Of a DNA stretch of 9,911 nt, positions 7,120 through 9,911 are shown in pieces. How positions within the stretch are numbered: the stretch's first letter is position 1; each line of letters opens with the position of its first letter. The position numbers and the translations under genes are program-made. The DNA is from an uncultured Clostridia bacterium (GTDB lineage Bacteria > Bacillota > Clostridia > Oscillospirales > CAG-272). The notes under the pieces are model-generated. The model was not told the DNA's origin. It saw only the letters and a program-made list of their open reading frames with translations, and searched no databases. The stretch lies in assembly GCA_937934385.1 (NCBI GenBank), contig CALGZV010000383.1, positions 1 to 9,911 on the forward strand. Direction: 5' to 3'.

Positions 7120-8232
7120 TCATAATTGCAATCCTGCTTCTGATCTGCGCAGCTGTCCGCATGAAGCATTTATATCTGAGCCGAGACGGCGGCGGACCGT
7201 TGCATTTATTCCGAGCTTTATAAGCTCATCGCGGAATTGTGAAGCTCTCGGGCTTCGCCTGTAGCTCTTCCCTGCAACCTCGTTTACCGGAATAAGATTA
7301 ACATGGCACGGAGTTTTACCGAAATATTTTCTGAGCAATGATGCAAGCCTTCGGGCATGTCCGTCGTCGTCATTCTGCCCTGCGATAAGGGTAAATTCAA
7401 AAGATATCCTTCGTCCGGTACTTTTAAAGTAATCGACACATGCACGCATAAGCGTATCTATACTGAACCTTTTGTTAATCGGCATAATAAGATCGCGTTC
7501 CTCATCACACACCGCATGGAGAGATACCGACAAGGTTATCGGAAGTCCTTCAGTGGCAAGCTGCGGCAAACGCTCCGCATATCCGCATGTAGACAGCGAT
7601 ATATGTCTGTATCCGATATTCAATCCGTCGGGTGAACCGACAAGTCTCAGAAACTTTATCACATTATCGTAATTATCAAGCGGCTCGCCTATTCCCATAA
7701 GTACGATACCGTCTATGCGCTTACCGATATCGCGGCCTGCGGCGATTACCTGACCAAGCATCTCATACGGTCTTAAATTTCTTACCCGTCCGCCTATCGT
7801 TGATGCGCAGAAACGGCATCCCATACGGCAGCCTACCTGTGTAGAAATACATATACTGCGTCCGTGTTCATACTTCATAACAACACTCTCAACGCACTGA
7901 CCGTCGTCAAGCTCAAACAAATATTTCACAGTTCCGTCGATTTCGGAGACGAGCTTTCGGGCTATTTTAGGAATTCCTACCTGTGCGCGGTTTTCAAGCT
8001 CTTCCCGCAGAGTTCGCGGAAGGTTAGTCATTTCCGATATTTCGGCTCCGCGCATCATCCAATTCATAATTTGTTCTGCACGGTAAGCAGGCTGTCCAAT
8101 CGAAACTGTATATTCTGTCAGTTCGGACATATTCATATCAAGCAAAGTTATTTTCACTGTCTTACCAAATCTCTGCGATATACGGATACAGGAATAATCC
8201 GCAAGCCGCTTTCTTATATATATAAAATCCAC
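7120..8232 (-). CDS. rlmN: Dual-specificity 23S rRNA/tRNA adenine-C2 methyltransferase, radical SAM (up to 370 aa)
   Basis: RlmN methylates C2 of A2503 in 23S rRNA and A37 in some tRNAs, using a [4Fe-4S] cluster and two SAM molecules. The cluster motif CX3CX2C is C135, C139, C142 (numbered from the longest frame). The two conserved cysteines of the methyl-transfer mechanism are present: C128, seven residues before the cluster as in the family, and C358 in the C-terminal SCGQL. SAM-site GEP (182-184) and the HVNLIPVNEV block are intact. The frame opens with GTG at 8232, with no good ribosome binding site. A second in-frame GTG at 8157 would begin VKITLLDMNMSELTEY, which matches the usual RlmN N-terminus better and gives 345 aa, so the true start is probably 8157. 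It is first in the operon with prpC and prkC; its promoter is at 8328-8356. Confidence 0.95.
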   Translation of the reverse strand: MDFIYIRKRLADYSCIRISQRFGKTVKITLLDMNMSELTEYTVSIGQPAYRAEQIMNWMMRGAEISEMTNLPRTLREELENRAQVGIPKIARKLVSEIDGTVKYLFELDDGQCVESVVMKYEHGRSICISTQVGCRMGCRFCASTIGGRVRNLRPYEMLGQVIAAGRDIGKRIDGIVLMGIGEPLDNYDNVIKFLRLVGSPDGLNIGYRHISLSTCGYAERLPQLATEGLPITLSVSLHAVCDEERDLIMPINKRFSIDTLMRACVDYFKSTGRRISFEFTLIAGQNDDDGHARRLASLLRKYFGKTPCHVNLIPVNEVAGKSYRRSPRASQFRDELIKLGINATVRRRLGSDINASCGQLRRSEAGLQL

Positions 8233-8307
8233 TTAAAATAAACTGTGCCGCCGGCAACTGTCGCGTCGGAAACGCCCGAGCGATACTGATTATTTATTCT
8301 TTCAGTC

Positions 8308-8334
8308 TTATAATAACTGTTGGAGTTATTATAA
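8308..8334. promoter_or_regulatory. Perfect 27-bp dyad, candidate operator of the rlmN operon
   Basis: TTATAATAACT (8308-8318) is followed by a 5-bp spacer and then by its exact reverse complement AGTTATTATAA (8324-8334). The right arm contains the minus-strand -10 box of the rlmN promoter, and the centre falls at the predicted start point, the usual place for a repressor site. It could also be a weak AT-rich hairpin in the leader. The binding protein is unknown. Confidence 0.6.
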
Positions 8335-8356
8335 CATGTTTTTCCCGAAAATGCAA
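8328..8356 (-). promoter_or_regulatory. Promoter of the rlmN-prpC-prkC operon
   Basis: On the minus strand TTGCAT (8356-8351) and TATAAT (8333-8328) are 17 bp apart. The base pattern ATGT before the -10 supplies the TGn extension that compensates for the poor -35 (3 of 6). The predicted start is near 8321, giving a leader of about 90-160 nt depending on which GTG starts rlmN. The -10 lies inside the 27-bp dyad. Confidence 0.65.
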
Positions 8357-8451
8357 TACATCACATTTTATTAGGGAAAGATATATTGAAAATTTTAAAA
8401 AAAATGAGCTTTATGTTTATAAATAAGATTTCACGATATAAAAATTTGCTA

Positions 8452-8480
8452 TTGACAAACACAAACTTATATGATACAAT
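8452..8480 (+). promoter_or_regulatory. Sigma-A promoter of tRNA-Leu
   Basis: TTGACA (8452-8457), 17 bp and TACAAT (8475-8480), with TATGA before the -10. The predicted start is near 8487, about 16 nt before the mature tRNA. The motif is almost the same as the two promoters near 2600-2720, which supports all three. Confidence 0.85.
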
Positions 8481-8502
8481 AAGGAACATGAAATCCATAT
8501 AT

Positions 8503-8589
8503 GCGGGTATGGCGGAATTGGCAGACGCGCTAGATTCAGGTTCTAGTGGGGGCAACTTCGTGAAGGTTCAAGTCCTTTTACCCGCACCA
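8503..8589 (+). tRNA. tRNA-Leu (anticodon CAG), CCA encoded
   Basis: Acceptor strands GCGGGTA and TACCCGC pair over 7 bp. A D-arm GCG/CGC is followed by the anticodon stem CTAGA/TCTAG enclosing TTCAGGT, so the anticodon is CAG (codon CUG, leucine). A long class II variable arm (about 15 nt) fits leucine. The T-arm is GAAGG-TTCAAGT-CCTTT. Discriminator A8586 is followed by encoded CCA to 8589. A variable arm with weak pairing is the only slight oddity. Confidence 0.95.
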
Positions 8590-8680
8590 AGTCTTAATAG
8601 CTTGAACCTCTTTACTGTTGGTAGGATGTTTGGGCTATTTTGCTTTATGGGGGACTTTAATAAGTTTTCTGTATAGCATA
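8590..8680 (+). other. Downstream flank of tRNA-Leu
   Basis: No gene. CTTGAACCT (8601-8609) is the exact reverse complement of AGGTTCAAG in the tRNA T-arm (8564-8572). An imperfect hairpin begins with AATAGC (8596-8601) and closes with GCTATT followed by TTG (about 8634-8642); this could end the tRNA transcript. Confidence 0.35.
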
Positions 8681-8730
8681 ACAAGCAACACAGCCGCAGG
8701 CGAATTTTCGTCTGCGGCTGTGTTGCTTGT
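8681..8730. repeat. Perfect 23-bp inverted repeat (terminator-like hairpin)
   Basis: A 23-nt arm beginning ACAAGCAACACAGCCGCAG (8681 onward) pairs with its complement ending at 8730 around an ATTT loop, with one G/T wobble. It lies between the plus-strand tRNA and the stop of the minus-strand 69-aa gene, so it can end transcripts from both sides. No T-run follows on either strand, which is unusual for an intrinsic terminator. A repeat element or element end is the alternative. Confidence 0.7.
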
Positions 8731-8733
8731 GCT

Positions 8734-8943
8734 TCAGATGCCTATCCGGCTTTTTCCACTCTTTAACGTCTTTTTTGAGCCGTCTTTTTCGTTGTGAGTC
8801 TTTTTCCATTCCTCCCAATCCTTCTTTCCTTGGTCAGACGCCAAATACTCTCTGAGTATCGGCAATAATATTCGTGCTAAAGATTCCATTTGGTTTAAGG
8901 AGATACCTAAATCATTTTGAAATATTGGTTCCTTTTTAGACAT
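8734..8943 (-). CDS. Small hypothetical protein, 69 aa
   Basis: ATG 8943 has a good Shine-Dalgarno site (GAAAGGA, about 8 nt upstream), which supports translation. The protein is soluble and has no membrane segment. It contains one amphipathic stretch, LNQMESLARILLPILREYL (16-34), and a strongly charged region, KKDWEEWKK (41-49), ending in a Lys/Ser-rich basic tail. I do not recognise a family. Its size and its place next to a tRNA gene and non-coding repeats suit a small mobile-element accessory protein, but this is inference. It ends 3 bp before the 23-bp hairpin. Confidence 0.65.
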   Translation of the reverse strand: MSKKEPIFQNDLGISLNQMESLARILLPILREYLASDQGKKDWEEWKKTHNEKDGSKKTLKSGKSRIGI

Positions 8944-9050
8944 AGCAAGATCCTTTCTATGATTTAAGATGACACCTCAATGTGTGCCTTGAACTCCTCC
9001 TGTATTTATAAATAAATCTATGTAACGAAGAGGAAATCCCCTCGCTGGGT

Positions 9051-9110
9051 TTACAAGTCTTTTAAATCGTCAGAATAAAACTTCTTGACCTCGTTCCTGT
9101 GGTGTCCCAT
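9051..9110 (-). CDS. Possible 19-aa leader peptide or remnant
   Basis: The minus-strand frame starts with ATG 9110 directly after GAGGAAGGAGCGT, one of the best Shine-Dalgarno matches in the window though close to the ATG. It encodes MGHHRNEVKKFYSDDLKDL and stops at 9051. It lies about 110 nt before the 69-aa gene on the same strand. It could be a leader peptide, the tail of a decayed gene, or chance. Confidence 0.3.
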   Translation of the reverse strand: MGHHRNEVKKFYSDDLKDL

Positions 9111-9215
9111 ACGCTCCTTCCTCAAATATTACCGATACTGCTTGGGCGCAGCAAAATCAAATTTCAGTAAAAATACCCTTTTACCACCGGCAGAGAGAAT
9201 ATGTAATAGCGGTTT

Positions 9216-9366
9216 TCATTTGGCAAGTTGAAAACAGCCCTTTTTCTAAAAATATTTTTCAGGGTAAAAAATTTCGGCCGGAACAGCAGAAAAATCTACT
9301 GTTTCAGCCTTTGAAAATGATATTTTTTGCGGTCATTTGAGAAGGGAGGTCATTTGCCATCATTTG
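9216..9366. repeat. Four copies of TCATTTG
   Basis: The heptamer occurs on the plus strand at 9216-9222, 9333-9339, 9350-9356 and 9360-9366. Two copies share the longer GGTCATTTG (9331 and 9348 region). The last three are spaced 17 and 10 bp apart. They resemble clustered protein-binding sites, but no family of iterons or operators is recognised. Confidence 0.45.
9266..9309 (-). terminator. Candidate terminator for the transcript of the DUF454 gene
   Basis: On the minus strand GGC.GAAACAGTAG can pair with CTGCTGTTCC.GCC around an ATTTTT loop (9309-9276), with two mismatches and one wobble. GAAATTTTTTA follows at once. It lies about 200 nt after the stop of the DUF454 gene. Confidence 0.5.
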
Positions 9367-9507
9367 ACAATGTGGACTGTAGGATTACAGTATTTAAGAT
9401 AATCTCATAAAAGAATTTTGTATTTCTAAACAAAGAGAAGAAGAGCATCTTTTACCCTATCTGCATCCCTCCGTTTTATACAACATGTTGTTTTTTCACT
9501 TTATTTA

Positions 9508-9897
9508 TTATTCCGCTTCCGTCTTAATCGTCTTTACACCGAAGACAAAATAAATGATATGGCAAATCCACACGACCGCAAGAATAATGCACGGTATGTA
9601 TATGGCTTTCAGCATCATCATAGTAAAACCGAAGCCCATAAGTAGTGTAACGCTTGTTATGATAGTTGCCTTTGTTCTGACTGTCATCCCTTTTTTCCTA
9701 ACAAAGGCTTCCAGATGCTTCTTGTACATCTTTGTCCCGATAAACCAATCGTGTAGCTTCTTTGAAGATTTAGCAAAGCAGAAAACCGTCACAAGGAAGA
9801 ATGGTACAGTGGGAAGAATCGGCAATACGATTCCCACACAGCCAAGACTAAGACAAATACAGCCAAGGATCAAATATAACAATCTTTTAAGTTTCAC
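9508..9897 (-). CDS. YbaN/DUF454-family small membrane protein (129 aa)
   Basis: The N-terminus, a hydrophobic helix running into GIVLPILPTVPFFLVTVFCFA (about 22-42), followed by SSKKLHDWF (44-52) and a Lys-rich loop, is the hallmark layout of the YbaN (DUF454) inner-membrane family. The family's biochemical function is not established. About four membrane segments are visible (roughly 5-24, 25-43, 76-95, 99-119). Length matches the family (about 120-135). The start is GTG at 9897 with GGAG 8 nt upstream; the frame stays open to the window edge, but family alignment supports this GTG. It is separated from the 69-aa gene by 560 bp of non-coding DNA, and its upstream neighbour is outside the window. 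Confidence 0.88.
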   Translation of the reverse strand: MKLKRLLYLILGCICLSLGCVGIVLPILPTVPFFLVTVFCFAKSSKKLHDWFIGTKMYKKHLEAFVRKKGMTVRTKATIITSVTLLMGFGFTMMMLKAIYIPCIILAVVWICHIIYFVFGVKTIKTEAE

Positions 9898-9911
9898 GGA
9901 TTTTTCTCCAA

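Larger units (their letters stand above)
8944..9507. other. 560-bp AT-rich non-coding region with repeats and dyads
   Basis: No gene of normal size is present on either strand. Contents: a 19-codon frame with a strong ribosome binding site (9051-9110); a small dyad with a GCAG/CTGC stem around 9139-9155; the palindrome AAAAATATTTTT (9248-9259) flanked by CCCT and AGGG; a 14-bp imperfect hairpin (9276-9309); four copies of TCATTTG; the dyad ACTGTA/TACAGT (9376-9391); and the 12-bp palindrome ACAACATGTTGT (9480-9491). The density of dyads suggests a regulatory or replication/transfer site, or relic DNA of an inserted element. Confidence 0.5.

Noticed and set aside
7864..8241. 125-codon plus-strand frame opposite the rlmN 5' half
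   Set aside because: Antisense to conserved RlmN sequence and no ribosome binding site.
8386..8676. 96-codon plus-strand frame across tRNA-Leu
   Set aside because: It covers the tRNA promoter and the complete tRNA gene, so it cannot be a real protein gene.
9411..9455. 32-codon minus-strand frame starting MLFFSLFRN near 9450
   Set aside because: Weak ribosome binding site, low-complexity Phe/Leu start, and it runs through the TCATTTG repeats; probably chance.
1..9911. CRISPR array or complete insertion sequence
   Set aside because: No regularly spaced repeats and no transposase or Cas-like protein in any frame.

Overview
The window looks like a chromosomal segment from a moderately AT-rich Gram-positive bacterium of the Clostridia (Bacillota), probably a gut-type Oscillospirales/Ruminococcaceae relative. 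The reasons are a T-box-controlled threonyl-tRNA synthetase, a PASTA-type Ser/Thr kinase paired with a PP2C phosphatase directly behind rlmN, consensus sigma-A promoters (TTGACA-17-TATAAT) and a tRNA-Leu with encoded CCA. The taxonomic placement is inference from gene order and protein style, not from a search.

Left part (1-2760): thrS lies on the minus strand (393-2249), preceded by a T-box riboswitch (about 2333-2522). Its antiterminator and terminator can be paired by eye and exclude each other. Downstream of thrS, 1-392 holds a possible terminator and at most a tiny unproven reading frame. Upstream of the T-box, two near-perfect sigma-A promoters face each other: one reads left to thrS, the other reads right through a leader of about 350 nt to the next gene.

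Middle (2990-8360): a plus-strand gene for an unrecognised 338-residue cytosolic protein converges on a minus-strand operon, and a strong bidirectional hairpin terminator sits between them. The operon reads rlmN -> prpC -> prkC: a 23S rRNA/tRNA A2 methyltransferase, a PP2C phosphatase with an unusual acidic insertion of about 85 residues, and a membrane Ser/Thr kinase with three extracellular PASTA repeats. Phosphatase and kinase form the usual reversible signalling pair that senses cell-wall fragments. The commonly following gene rsgA is absent. The promoter in front of rlmN has a perfect 27-bp dyad across its -10 box and predicted start point, which looks like an operator.

Right part (8450-9911): a tRNA-Leu(CAG) gene with its own consensus promoter is followed by sequence that looks accessory: a perfect 23-bp hairpin, a small unrecognised 69-residue minus-strand gene, about 560 bp of AT-rich non-coding DNA with repeated TCATTTG motifs and several dyads, and a YbaN/DUF454-type membrane protein at the right edge. 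A tRNA gene next to such sequence is a classical integration site, but no integrase or second attachment copy lies in the window, so an inserted element is only a hypothesis. No CRISPR array, transposase or complete mobile element is visible.
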